From positions 1-23,029 of IMG/VR virus record IMGVR_UViG_3300028297_000018: a stretch of 23,029 nt of DNA. One strand, given 5' to 3'. The notes beneath the pieces are model-generated. The model ran no database searches. It was not told where the DNA came from and was given only the letters and a program-made list of their open reading frames with translations. How positions within the stretch are numbered: position 1 is the first letter of the stretch; every line of letters starts with the position of its first letter. Below are positions 13,280 through 20,206 of this stretch, piece after piece. The translations under genes and the position numbers were made by a program. Origin of the DNA: a virus.

Positions 13280-13513
13280 ATGAGTATGTTCGATAAAACC
13301 CCACGTCACTTCAGCGTGACACAAAACAAGGCCACCGAAGCCGGAGTCATGAAGATTCAAATCGGAAAGCTTGAGCTGTCAATCACAACGCTCAACGGAA
13401 TCAATGAAGCTGTAGTGTTCTCAGAGAGCGGAGACCAAGTTTCTGAGACCAAGTTCACAGACTTCAACGATGTCATATCGTTATTCTGGAAGCTAGAATC
13501 ACTGGACATTTAA
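13280..13513 (+). CDS. hypothetical protein, 77 aa
   Basis: Begins MSMFDKTPRHFSVTQNKATE and looks beta-rich (MKIQIGKLELSITTLNG, AVVFSESGDQVSETKF). Start supported by the promoter at 13222 and the conserved leader. No family recognised. Confidence 0.68.
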   Translation: MSMFDKTPRHFSVTQNKATEAGVMKIQIGKLELSITTLNGINEAVVFSESGDQVSETKFTDFNDVISLFWKLESLDI

Positions 13514-13524
13514 GTTAACCCCCC

Positions 13525-13538
13525 AAAAACAATTCACC
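13525..13538 (+). promoter_or_regulatory. conserved 14-nt translation leader without its own promoter
   Basis: AAAAACAATTCACC directly before ATG 13539, identical to the leader at 12768-12781, and nearly identical to those at 11330, 13265 and 14084. Here no GCACAATA/CTATAGAAAC element precedes it, so the leader must act independently of the promoter, most likely as the ribosome-recruiting sequence in place of a Shine-Dalgarno. Confidence 0.6.
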
Positions 13539-14018
13539 ATGGGATTAGATATGTACCTGACTCGGAATCACTATGTGAGGAACTGGAGTCACCGACCAGA
13601 CAGAGACTACAAGGTCTCTGCTAAGATGAACAACAAGAGCGTACCCTTCCTCGGAAGCGTGGGCGAAGTGACCAGCATCCGCGAGGAGGTGCTGTGCTGG
13701 AGAAAGGCCAACGCCATCCATAAGTGGTTCGTTGATAACGTACAGGACGGAGATGATGACTGCGGGAAGTACTACGTAGGTATCGAGCAACTACAAGAGT
13801 TGCGACACGCATGCCTTGCCGTCATCGCATCGCCAGAGCGAGCCGAGGAACTACTTCCCACACAAGGTGGGATGTTCTACGGGAGCACAGAGTTTGATGA
13901 GTACTACTTAGAAGACTTGCGCATGACCGCAAAGGTTATAGAGAAGCTTGTGCAACAGCAAATCCAAGCCAAGGATATGAAGCACTCGATGGACTTCGAG
14001 TACAGCTCATCTTGGTAA
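13539..14018 (+). CDS. conserved-type hypothetical phage protein (MGLDMYL family), 159 aa
   Basis: Begins MGLDMYLTRNHYVRNWSH, an opening shared by a widespread group of phage proteins. Further matching segments are CWRKANAIHKWFVDNVQDG (53-71), a YYVGIEQLQEL segment and GMFYGSTEFDEYYLEDL (about 112-128). The function of that group is unknown to me. Ends two bases of spacing-free before the next promoter element: its stop codon TAA (14016-14018) is followed directly by TTAACATCC. Confidence 0.75.
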   Translation: MGLDMYLTRNHYVRNWSHRPDRDYKVSAKMNNKSVPFLGSVGEVTSIREEVLCWRKANAIHKWFVDNVQDGDDDCGKYYVGIEQLQELRHACLAVIASPERAEELLPTQGGMFYGSTEFDEYYLEDLRMTAKVIEKLVQQQIQAKDMKHSMDFEYSSSW

Positions 14019-14081
14019 TTAACATCCGTTAACAAACGGAGTGCAATAACCCAGATACTCTGGCGTTATAGATATAGAAAC
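14019..14081 (+). promoter_or_regulatory. phage promoter element
   Basis: TTAACATCCGTTAACA (14019-14034), GTGCAATA (14041-14048), 15 nt, CGTTATAGATATAGAAAC (14064-14081). Leader AAAAACATTTCATC (14084-14097) abuts ATG 14098. Last clear copy; the genes further right lack it. Confidence 0.7.
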
Positions 14082-14097
14082 CTAAAAACATTTCATC

Positions 14098-14502
14098 ATG
14101 AGTAAAGTAAATAGTAATATCGAGTGGACAGACGAGGCAATGATGGCCTTCTGTCAAGTGTACGCAGGCAACACCAACTCATCGAGAGTGCCAATGCAAG
14201 TCAGCTACAAGAAGTATCACAAGCTGAAGATTAATGAGAAGCTGGAGGCATTCAAGCAAGACTGGTCAGAGTACCAGCGTAGGCTCAAGTTTCCCTTCAG
14301 CGAGGGAGATGAGTACTGGGTTTATGGTGATGATGGAGTTCTGCGCTACAGCGTATGGGACGATGTGTCCGAGGAAGACCACATGGAAGAACCCGACCGC
14401 AAGTACTTCACCTACGAGCAAGGCATGGATATGGCTCGTCGCAACGGAATCCTGAGCGACTATCACCGGTTGACTGGTATTCTTAAAGCACCAACACCAT
14501 GA
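14098..14502 (+). CDS. hypothetical protein, 134 aa
   Basis: Begins MSKVNSNIEWTDEAMMAFCQ. Aromatic- and acid-rich middle (DEYWVYGDDGVLRYSVWDDV, 91-110 region) that looks like a small beta sheet, then helical C-terminus EQGMDMARRNGILSDYH. No family recognised. Overlaps the following gene by ATGA (14499-14502). Confidence 0.7.
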   Translation: MSKVNSNIEWTDEAMMAFCQVYAGNTNSSRVPMQVSYKKYHKLKINEKLEAFKQDWSEYQRRLKFPFSEGDEYWVYGDDGVLRYSVWDDVSEEDHMEEPDRKYFTYEQGMDMARRNGILSDYHRLTGILKAPTP

Positions 14503-14786
14503 GTTACGAATCATTCCGCAACAGAGAGACGTGGTTGGTCAACGTCTGGGGTTTTGTTGATGGTCTAGCAGAGACCTACATCGACACCGAGAATCCGAAA
14601 GACCTAACGGGAGCAAGTCCCCAGTGGTGTAGAGATTGCTTCGATATGATGGTCGAGGATACCTACAGCAAACTACCTAACGGAATCCTCAAGGACTTCG
14701 TTGATGGATGCCTTCAGACAATAGATTGGCACGAGCTGTCAATTACGGTGAAGGACACAATAAAAGAGCAACGCGAAACGTTGTAG
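14499..14786 (+). CDS. conserved-type hypothetical phage protein, 95 aa
   Basis: Begins MSYESFRNRETWLVNVWGF; the NRETWLVN-W motif followed by a DWHEL segment near the C-terminus is characteristic of a group of small phage proteins (DUF7249-like, from memory) of unknown role. Translationally coupled to the upstream gene through ATGA. Confidence 0.7.
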   Translation: MSYESFRNRETWLVNVWGFVDGLAETYIDTENPKDLTGASPQWCRDCFDMMVEDTYSKLPNGILKDFVDGCLQTIDWHELSITVKDTIKEQRETL

Positions 14787-14812
14787 ATGTATAAACCATA
14801 ACCCCTTTTACA

Positions 14813-15031
14813 ATGAGTAAGACAACAGAAGATATGAGCCGTGTGGAGATGTTGACAATGCACTTCGACCTTCACGATAGTAAGACAGTGTGCCGGATGT
14901 TCCTTGATGCTTGCCGCAGGTACGACCAAGGCAGGATAGACCAGAGTCAGATGGTGCAGGCATGCATGCTGGCCGCAGACGAAGCAGAAAACCTTGGGTT
15001 GCGAGACCCTTTAAAAGAATGGGACTCATGA
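14813..15031 (+). CDS. hypothetical protein, 72 aa
   Basis: Begins MSKTTEDMSRVEMLTMHFDL; helical, with MVQACMLAADEAENLGL near the end. No family recognised. The leader CCCCTTTTACA is unlike the A-rich leaders upstream. Ends with ATGA overlapping the next start. Confidence 0.65.
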   Translation: MSKTTEDMSRVEMLTMHFDLHDSKTVCRMFLDACRRYDQGRIDQSQMVQACMLAADEAENLGLRDPLKEWDS

Positions 15032-15300
15032 ATGAAGCAATCAACATGTGGAAAAAAATGTGCGGTAATCTGTTGAAAATGTCACGGAAAACATCGAACT
15101 TTGCAAAAGCGGTTCACGTCGAGAGGGAAGCTTACAACAACTTGATACGACAACAGAGTGTACTACTTGATGAATACGAAGATTTAGTTAAAGCCTATGA
15201 TGAGAGCAATCAAGATGCTAATAGCATCACCCCTACTCCTCCTGTCAATCCTACTACACCCAGTAGTGATACTACAAGGATGGATAATGAAAGAAGTTGA
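15028..15300 (+). CDS. hypothetical protein with helical body and Pro/Thr tail, 90 aa
   Basis: ATG 15028 chosen because it overlaps the previous stop as ATGA. Begins MNEAINMWKKMCGNLLKMSR; a helical, coiled-coil-like middle (VEREAYNNLIRQQSVLLDEY) precedes a disordered Thr/Pro/Ser tail (TPTPPVNPTTPSSDTTR). Such tails often tether domains. No family recognised; it lies just before the recombination genes. Confidence 0.6.
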   Translation: MNEAINMWKKMCGNLLKMSRKTSNFAKAVHVEREAYNNLIRQQSVLLDEYEDLVKAYDESNQDANSITPTPPVNPTTPSSDTTRMDNERS

Positions 15301-15319
15301 ATCCTTTATTAAATAGAAT

Positions 15320-15838
15320 ATGTCACAACACAAATTCAAGACCACGAACATCCGTGGCAAACAATACGTCGAAGTAAACGAGCGTATCAAATTCTTCCGA
15401 CAGGAAGACCAGTACAAGAACTGGACAATCTCAACCGACTGCTCCTTGTCTGATGATGGGACGGAGGTTTTATGTAAGACCATCGTAGCAGACACTGAAC
15501 AACGTGTCATTGCCACAGGAACTGCTCACGAAGAGAAATCCTCAAGCAACATCAACAAGACATCCTTTGTTGAGAACTGTGAGACCTCAGCCATTGGTCG
15601 TGCACTTGCGGTGATGGGCATTGGAATAGATGCCAGCATTGCCTCGGCTAATGAGGTCAAAGAGGCTATCGCAAAACAGGACAAGCCGGAAGATGTTGAG
15701 CAGGACTACCAAAAGGCGGTGACCTACCTCAAGAACGCTAAAGACCGGAAGGACGCTTGGGGTAAGATTGAAAAGCAATCCAAGACCAAGTTCAGTAAGG
15801 CTCAGTACAGCAAACTAGTGGAATACTCCGAAGCCTAA
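15320..15838 (+). CDS. putative single-strand annealing / ssDNA-binding recombination protein
   Basis: 172 residues. The core NINKTSFVENCETSAIGRAL (about 78-97) followed by MGIGIDASIASANEVKEAI is a hallmark of phage recombination proteins of the Erf/Rad52/DUF1071-like kind, which anneal complementary single strands. The helical C-terminus (125-172) ends KLVEYSEA. It directly precedes a RecE-type exonuclease (stop/start TAATG overlap at 15836-15840), the classical exonuclease-annealase pair of phage homologous recombination. The family assignment rests on one core motif plus context, so the exact subfamily is open. Confidence 0.66.
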   Translation: MSQHKFKTTNIRGKQYVEVNERIKFFRQEDQYKNWTISTDCSLSDDGTEVLCKTIVADTEQRVIATGTAHEEKSSSNINKTSFVENCETSAIGRALAVMGIGIDASIASANEVKEAIAKQDKPEDVEQDYQKAVTYLKNAKDRKDAWGKIEKQSKTKFSKAQYSKLVEYSEA

Positions 15839-16602
15839 TGCTGTCAGTTCAATTAGCAGAAGCCGTAGGTAAGGGTCACTTATCATACAGCTCAGTGAAG
15901 TACGCACTGCAAGACATGCGCTTGTGGGAGATGTACATGAGGGGACAGCTCTTCAAGGAGAGCGAAGCCCTAACGTTTGGAAGTATGTACGACTGCCTTC
16001 TGTTTACACCAGAGGATTTCGATAAACAATTCTTAGTGCTTAATGACAGCGCAAAGTGTGAAGAGATTGGTGGTCGTGCACCACGCATGACTAACAAGTA
16101 CAAGGCTTGGGTTAAGGACTTCCAAGAGGAGGCCGAAGAGAAGAAAGTCAAGCTGATTGGTCAGGACGATTTCAAGAAGGCTCAAGAAATGATTGAGAGA
16201 TTGAAGGTGACTGGTGTCATGGAGGAGTACCTCATCGGTGATTACCAACACGAGTTCAATAAAGAAATCTCAGGCGTTCCTGTACGTGGATTCTTGGACT
16301 GCTTGAACAAGGACTACATCAGCGACCACAAGACCACTCGTAGCCTATCGGCATTCCGTTACGCAGTACGGGACTACGGGTACGACATCCAAGCCTACAT
16401 CTACTGTAGTGTGCTTGGTCTGGATAAGTTCTACTGGGTGGCGCAAGAGAAGGCGTATCCCTACGTCATCGGTGTGTACCAAGCCAGTGACGAAACCATT
16501 GAGAATGGCAAGGTGAAGTTTGACAAAGCAGTAGAAAGAATTACTCGATACTTGGACAACAACCTTGAGACAGAGACGTTCTACATCAAAGGATTAATCT
16601 AA
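15838..16602 (+). CDS. RecE/exonuclease VIII-like PD-(D/E)XK exonuclease
   Basis: 254 residues. Features of the RecE/YqaJ-like nuclease fold: LSYSSVKYALQDMRLW (15-30), FGSMYDCLLFTPEDFD (47-62), QHEFNKEISGVPVRGFLDC (137-155) with E139 and D154, ISDHKTTRS (161-169) with the D163-x-K165 pair, and the YGYDIQAYIYC motif (180-190). These enzymes resect 5' ends of double-stranded DNA to give 3' single strands for annealing. Coupled by TAATG overlaps both to the annealase upstream and to the next gene at 16602. Strong call for the fold and role. Confidence 0.84.
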   Translation: MLSVQLAEAVGKGHLSYSSVKYALQDMRLWEMYMRGQLFKESEALTFGSMYDCLLFTPEDFDKQFLVLNDSAKCEEIGGRAPRMTNKYKAWVKDFQEEAEEKKVKLIGQDDFKKAQEMIERLKVTGVMEEYLIGDYQHEFNKEISGVPVRGFLDCLNKDYISDHKTTRSLSAFRYAVRDYGYDIQAYIYCSVLGLDKFYWVAQEKAYPYVIGVYQASDETIENGKVKFDKAVERITRYLDNNLETETFYIKGLI

Positions 16603-16871
16603 TGAAGGCACAAGAGTTAATCAACCGAGCAAACCTGCACTTTGGTATCGACGTTACCAAGTGTAAGGACTTTGGCAAGGACGGTTTCACCGACCGATGC
16701 TTTACAGCATACTATGCCATCACTGAATTGAAGATGCCCTACAAGGAACTGGCTGATGCCATGGACGAGCAGGACAGAACTAAGCTACGCCTAATGTGGC
16801 TGTACGCTGAAGGACTTATGGGAGTTGTACAATCCCGCAACCGGTACAAGCAGTTTACATTAACCTTTTAA
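16602..16871 (+). CDS. small helical protein, possibly DnaA-domain-IV-like
   Basis: 89 residues. Begins MKAQELINRANLHFGIDVTK; a segment RCFTAYYAITELKMPYKELA then DAMDEQDRTKLRLMW (about 32-66) recalls the helix-turn-helix of DnaA domain IV (R-xx-A-xY, then an xIA-xL unit, then DHTTV). Here the diagnostic DHTT is replaced by DRTK. It follows the exonuclease by a TAATG overlap. Could be a replication or recombination accessory; the resemblance is modest. Confidence 0.6.
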   Translation: MKAQELINRANLHFGIDVTKCKDFGKDGFTDRCFTAYYAITELKMPYKELADAMDEQDRTKLRLMWLYAEGLMGVVQSRNRYKQFTLTF

Positions 16872-16881
16872 TTTTTTAGAC

Positions 16882-17142
16882 ATGGCTGATAACAGCAACG
16901 TGTATGTGGGATACACTGAATCCCCACGAGTAAACCAGCGAGTATCATTTACGCTGGAGGAGTTGGACAACTTGAAGCAGTACGCAACTGCAAAGGGTAG
17001 AGTTTACATTGATGTAGTCTCTGTACCAGACCGAGAAGACAATCGAAAGATGAAAGCCTTCTGCTCTGTGTATGACCCTAATAGTCAAGGTGAACAGCAA
17101 CGCAAGGTAGATAAGCAAAGCACTTCTGAAGTGCCATTCTAA
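16882..17142 (+). CDS. small protein with SSB-like C-terminal tip, 86 aa
   Basis: Begins MADNSNVYVGYTESPRVNQR; predicted beta-rich with FTLEELDNLKQYATAKGRVY and VDVVSVPDRED. A disordered Gln/Lys/Ser tail ends SEVPF, which resembles the acidic-x-PF tip of bacterial SSB (DDDIPF) that docks replication and repair enzymes. At 86 residues it is too short for a full OB fold of usual SSB size. Location beside annealase and exonuclease makes an ssDNA-related role plausible, but it is inference. Confidence 0.6.
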   Translation: MADNSNVYVGYTESPRVNQRVSFTLEELDNLKQYATAKGRVYIDVVSVPDREDNRKMKAFCSVYDPNSQGEQQRKVDKQSTSEVPF

Positions 17143-17172
17143 TTAGTGGTCAAGACCATCGTGACCGCAAGG

Positions 17173-17206
17173 GGGGAGTCAGTTTCGTGAATTGTTCTGG
17201 CTCCCC
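17173..17206 (+). terminator. 10-bp stem-loop before the tRNA
   Basis: GGGGAGTCAG (17173-17182) pairs with CTGGCTCCCC (17197-17206) with one G-U, loop 14 nt. No U-tract follows. It lies between a protein gene and the tRNA, so it may terminate, or mark a processing point that frees the tRNA from a longer transcript. The GGGGAG/CTCCCC core repeats that of 9562 and 10511. Confidence 0.5.
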
Positions 17207-17213
17207 TCGCTAT

Positions 17214-17287
17214 GCTCTCGTAGCTCAACTGGATAGAGCATCACCCTTCTAAGGTGAATGTTGCAGGTTCGAGTCCTGCCGGGAGTA
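17214..17287 (+). tRNA. tRNA-Arg (anticodon TCT)
   Basis: Full cloverleaf: acceptor GCTCTCG/CGGGAGT, D arm GCTC-GAGC, anticodon stem TCACC/GGTGA with loop CTTCTAA (anticodon TCT), T arm GCAGG-TTCGAGT-CCTGC, discriminator A at 17287. CCA is not encoded. It decodes AGA (and AGG). It lies within the rightward block, 16 nt before the next gene. Phage tRNAs usually compensate for codons rarer in the host than in the phage. Confidence 0.93.
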
Positions 17288-17302
17288 CAAAATTTTATTT
17301 CA

Positions 17303-17914
17303 ATGGACATCTTCAGACAAACATACCAAGCCTACATCGAGGCTATCGGTGCAGAACCAAACAACTCAAGAACACGACAGCAGGTAGAGATAAGGGCAGC
17401 TTTTGCCAATGCTACATCAGCCTTCTTTCACCACAGCGTGTGTTCAAACCTGTTCAATAAAGACAGGACAACTATCTATCATTACAAGCAGAGTCATGAG
17501 ATGTATTTTGTCTCAAGCCCTGAATACAGAACGTACTTCGAAACAGCCTCTCGAATCGTGCTGGAAAAGCTAGACTCCTTTAAGAAGGAGGACTTAAATT
17601 TAGAGGCTCAAAACTTTCTTTCTCCTCATGAGCAAATTGATACAATCAAAGGCATCATCGAAACTCTCGAAGCCTTCAAAGACCGAATCCAAATCAGACT
17701 TAGACGCTATAAACCCAGAACACTACAAGAAGGGGGGCAAGCAAGTGTGGCAGATGATGATAGATATCTGGGGCAAAGACTCATACATCGCGTTCTGCGA
17801 GATGAACGCCTTCAAGTACCGCATGCGGGCAGGGAACAAGCCGGGGAACAGCACGGAACAGGACATGGAGAAAGCGAAGTGGTACGAGAACCAGATACAA
17901 CAGCTGCGCGATGA
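17303..17914 (+). CDS. DnaA-domain-IV-like protein; 3' third overlaps another gene
   Basis: 203 residues from ATG 17303 (frame is open upstream through the tRNA, which is not translated). Residues 23-90 look like a helix-turn-helix domain: RTRQQVEIRAAFANATSAFF, then NKDRTTIYHYKQSHEMYF (52-69), where DRTTIYHYKQ matches the DHTTVLHA signature of DnaA domain IV. A helical segment (108-136) follows. From about residue 110 the frame is shared with the DUF3310 gene; beyond about 137 the sequence is Arg/Gly/Gln/His-rich and looks unfolded. Its TGA overlaps the primase-helicase ATG (ATGA, 17911-17914). The N-terminal part is convincing; whether the whole tail is translated is uncertain. Confidence 0.6.
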   Translation: MDIFRQTYQAYIEAIGAEPNNSRTRQQVEIRAAFANATSAFFHHSVCSNLFNKDRTTIYHYKQSHEMYFVSSPEYRTYFETASRIVLEKLDSFKKEDLNLEAQNFLSPHEQIDTIKGIIETLEAFKDRIQIRLRRYKPRTLQEGGQASVADDDRYLGQRLIHRVLRDERLQVPHAGREQAGEQHGTGHGESEVVREPDTTAAR

Positions 17915-18002
17915 ACAATCAAAAGGTAACCATCTATCCGACAATCTATCGCACACAGGAGGCAGTAATAACATCGTTAGATACAGTTCTAACGAGGATT
18001 AA
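17628..18002 (+). CDS. DUF3310 protein, embedded between two overlapping genes
   Basis: 124 residues. Residues 28-95 are a clear DUF3310 domain: INPEHYKKGGKQVWQMMIDI (28-47), WGKDSYIAFCEMNAFKYRMR (48-67), EQDMEKAKWYENQI. These proteins are common in phages (sometimes called nucleotide-kinase-like) with no settled function. The N-terminus is Ser/Lys-rich. The gene overlaps the 17303 gene by 287 nt in another frame and the primase-helicase by 92 nt in the third frame. The domain itself is certain; its ends are not. Confidence 0.72.
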   Translation: MSKLIQSKASSKLSKPSKTESKSDLDAINPEHYKKGGKQVWQMMIDIWGKDSYIAFCEMNAFKYRMRAGNKPGNSTEQDMEKAKWYENQIQQLRDEQSKGNHLSDNLSHTGGSNNIVRYSSNED

Positions 18003-19707
18003 GGAAGGCAAGAGCCAACCAAAGGTTGAGCTAATAAGGGAAGGTGATAAGTCTATTAAGCAAGAACTACCTGCGGTATGTTTTAGCGGAGTCTTTGAGA
18101 AGAACAAGCGAAGCGATGACAGCTTAAAGTTTCACAGTGGCTTGGTAGTCCTAGACTTTGACCATGTTGACGTAACAAGAACTAAGTCTGCCTTAGCTGG
18201 AGACAAGTACATCATGTCGTGCTGGGCATCACCCAGTGGTGAGGGAGTTAAGGGTCTAGTAGAGATAACAAACACGGAGAGACATCGTGACCACTACCGC
18301 TCACTGATTAAATACTTCGATGAGCAGTACGGCCTTGAGTTAGACAGCACCGGAGAGAATGAAAGCCGAGCGTGCTTTGAGTCATACGACCCAGACATCG
18401 TTGTCAAGGCTGAGTACGAGAGGTATGGTGGCATGATGTCGGAGCATTCTCAGAATCAGGTTGTTAAAGACTTGTCTGGGAGGACTGACTTCAATAAGAT
18501 AAACATAGCAGCAGCTATGATACGCAAGGCGGAGGAAGGAGAGAAGCACAACGTTCTTGTCAAAGCCTCTAGTTTGATGGGTGGGTACATTGCCAGTGGT
18601 ATTGTTGAAGAAGATGTTGCTCGTTGGATACTCGAAAGAGAGATTCAGAAGCGGGACATTGACAATTTGGAAGGGGCTTTGTTAACCATCAGCGACGGTA
18701 TAGCGAACGGAAAGAAGCTACCGATTAGCGAGGTCATTAACAGCGAGGAGAAGATTAAGAGGGACATGAAGCTGAACGATGGGGACATGTCCTTTATCAG
18801 CAGTGACGACATCGACTACGATTGGATTGAGCAGTATGTGGACGGTAAGATACCCTTGGGTCTTAGCACAGGCAATCAGTTCATGGATGAGAGCTTCGTA
18901 TTCAAGAAGGAGTTTGTCATGATTAATGGACACAGCAACATAGGAAAGACAACCTTTGCTTTGTGGATGATGGTGGCAAGTTCAATGCATCACAACTGGA
19001 GGTGGGTAATCTACAGCTCAGAGAATCGTTCTGCTGCTGTGAAGATGAAGCTGGTTCAGTTTGCGCTCAATAAGAAAATTGGTAGCACCACACACATCGA
19101 ACGTAAGAAGGCTAGGGACTGGGTTGAGAAGCACTTCGTTGTTATTGACAACAGCAAGACCTACAGTTACATGGACATCATCTTGTTTTGTGAAAAGGTG
19201 CACAGACAGAATCCGATTGACGGGTTGTTTGTTGACCCATACAACAGCCTTAAGATTGAGATGAGTGCTAACCGTGGGGTCGGCCCTCACGAGTATCACT
19301 ATGAGGCAGCGTCAGAGTTTCTGACATTCAGCAACAACATGGATGTAGCTGTATGGGTAAACGCTCACAGCATTACTGAGAGCCAGCGCAGGAAAGGCGA
19401 TGACGGTTTGCAAGTCGCTCCTTACGCAGAGGATACTGAGCATGGCGGAAAGTGGGTGAATCGTAGTGACTGCTTCATCACGTTACACAGAAAGATTCAG
19501 CACCCCGATGTTCTCCAGCGCAGGTGTATTGAGATGCACGTTCGAAAGGTTCGAGAGGTGGACACTGGTGGCAAGCCTACTCCCTACGCGCAGCCAATGA
19601 TTTTTGAATTGAACTCAACACAGAGCGGATTCTCCATGCACGCACCTAACCAAAAGCTATTCACATCCCTTGGTGAACAACTTGTTGGCAAACAAGAGCA
19701 CTTCTGA
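17911..19707 (+). CDS. primase-helicase: BT4734/VirE-type primase domain plus RecA-like helicase
   Basis: 598 residues. N-terminal domain (about 1-170) matches the BT4734-like (VirE N) family, typical of Bacteroidetes mobile elements: ELPAVCFSGVFEKNKR (52-67), HSGLVVLDFDHVD (75-87) with a D82xD84 pair, ASPSGEGVKGLVEI (106-119), GLELDSTGENESRACFESYD (141-160). A helical linker (about 195-270) leads to a RecA-like ATPase: Walker A GHSNIGKTTFALWMM (340-354), IYSSENRS (367-374), Walker B DGLFVDPYN (437-445), then WVNAHS. This suits combined primer synthesis and DNA unwinding at the phage fork. Starts with ATGA overlapping the 17303 gene. Domain calls firm; primase activity is inferred from family. 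Confidence 0.84.
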   Translation: MNNQKVTIYPTIYRTQEAVITSLDTVLTRIKEGKSQPKVELIREGDKSIKQELPAVCFSGVFEKNKRSDDSLKFHSGLVVLDFDHVDVTRTKSALAGDKYIMSCWASPSGEGVKGLVEITNTERHRDHYRSLIKYFDEQYGLELDSTGENESRACFESYDPDIVVKAEYERYGGMMSEHSQNQVVKDLSGRTDFNKINIAAAMIRKAEEGEKHNVLVKASSLMGGYIASGIVEEDVARWILEREIQKRDIDNLEGALLTISDGIANGKKLPISEVINSEEKIKRDMKLNDGDMSFISSDDIDYDWIEQYVDGKIPLGLSTGNQFMDESFVFKKEFVMINGHSNIGKTTFALWMMVASSMHHNWRWVIYSSENRSAAVKMKLVQFALNKKIGSTTHIERKKARDWVEKHFVVIDNSKTYSYMDIILFCEKVHRQNPIDGLFVDPYNSLKIEMSANRGVGPHEYHYEAASEFLTFSNNMDVAVWVNAHSITESQRRKGDDGLQVAPYAEDTEHGGKWVNRSDCFITLHRKIQHPDVLQRRCIEMHVRKVREVDTGGKPTPYAQPMIFELNSTQSGFSMHAPNQKLFTSLGEQLVGKQEHF

Positions 19708-19723
19708 CCGTACCTTTTAGGGC

Positions 19724-20206
19724 ATGGCTAAACGCCGGAAGAACTTAACAAGACCAACAAAGGGGAGGAAGCGCAAAGACCTCAATAGGGGTTCAGTAAA
19801 ACTGAAGTCAACTCTTGAGACCTATTGTTACGATAGGCTGAAAGAATCAAAGATTGATTTCGGATACGAGAGCGAGACATTTCAGTTGATGGACTCGTTT
19901 AGGTATCCCGGAGTTTATCATAAGTCTACACGGGGTAAGGATGTTATGACTGATGCGACAAACAAGGTGGTGCTTTCGATTAAGTACACTCCAGACTTTG
20001 TTAGCCATGAGAATCGTTTCATTATTGAGACGAAGGGTTGGGTTCCGTCACAACACACTTTTCCTTTAAGGTGGAAGCTGTTTTTAAAGTACATGTCAGA
20101 CAATGACATGGATGACTACATGCTTTTCATCCCTAAAAACAAAAAACAAATAGATGCCGCGATAACAATCATACTAAACCACATCAATGGAGAAGCAAAA
20201 ACTTAG
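19724..20206 (+). CDS. T7 endonuclease I-like PD-(D/E)XK nuclease
   Basis: 160 residues. Basic N-terminus (KRRKNLTRPTKGRKRKDL) followed by KSTLETYCYDRLKE (28-41; E32), a YE-containing strand, IKYTPDF (86-92; P90 D91) and FIIETKGW (99-106; E102-x-K104). This E ... TPD ... ExK arrangement is that of T7 endonuclease I and related Holliday-junction or branched-DNA nucleases. It follows the primase-helicase and overlaps the next gene by 20 nt. Role in resolving recombination or replication intermediates before packaging is inferred. Confidence 0.78.
   Translation: MAKRRKNLTRPTKGRKRKDLNRGSVKLKSTLETYCYDRLKESKIDFGYESETFQLMDSFRYPGVYHKSTRGKDVMTDATNKVVLSIKYTPDFVSHENRFIIETKGWVPSQHTFPLRWKLFLKYMSDNDMDDYMLFIPKNKKQIDAAITIILNHINGEAKT

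Noticed and set aside
11260-14034. TTAACATCCGTTAACA repeats as replication iterons or a CRISPR array
   Set aside because: Copies are more than 1 kb apart, each at a fixed distance from GCACAATA and an ATG, so they belong to the promoter element. No regular spacer/repeat pattern like CRISPR exists in the window.
17214-17287. tRNA gene as a phage attachment (att) site
   Set aside because: The tRNA is complete and internal to a gene block, there is no integrase nearby and no second copy of its 3' end in the window, so it is read simply as a phage-encoded tRNA.
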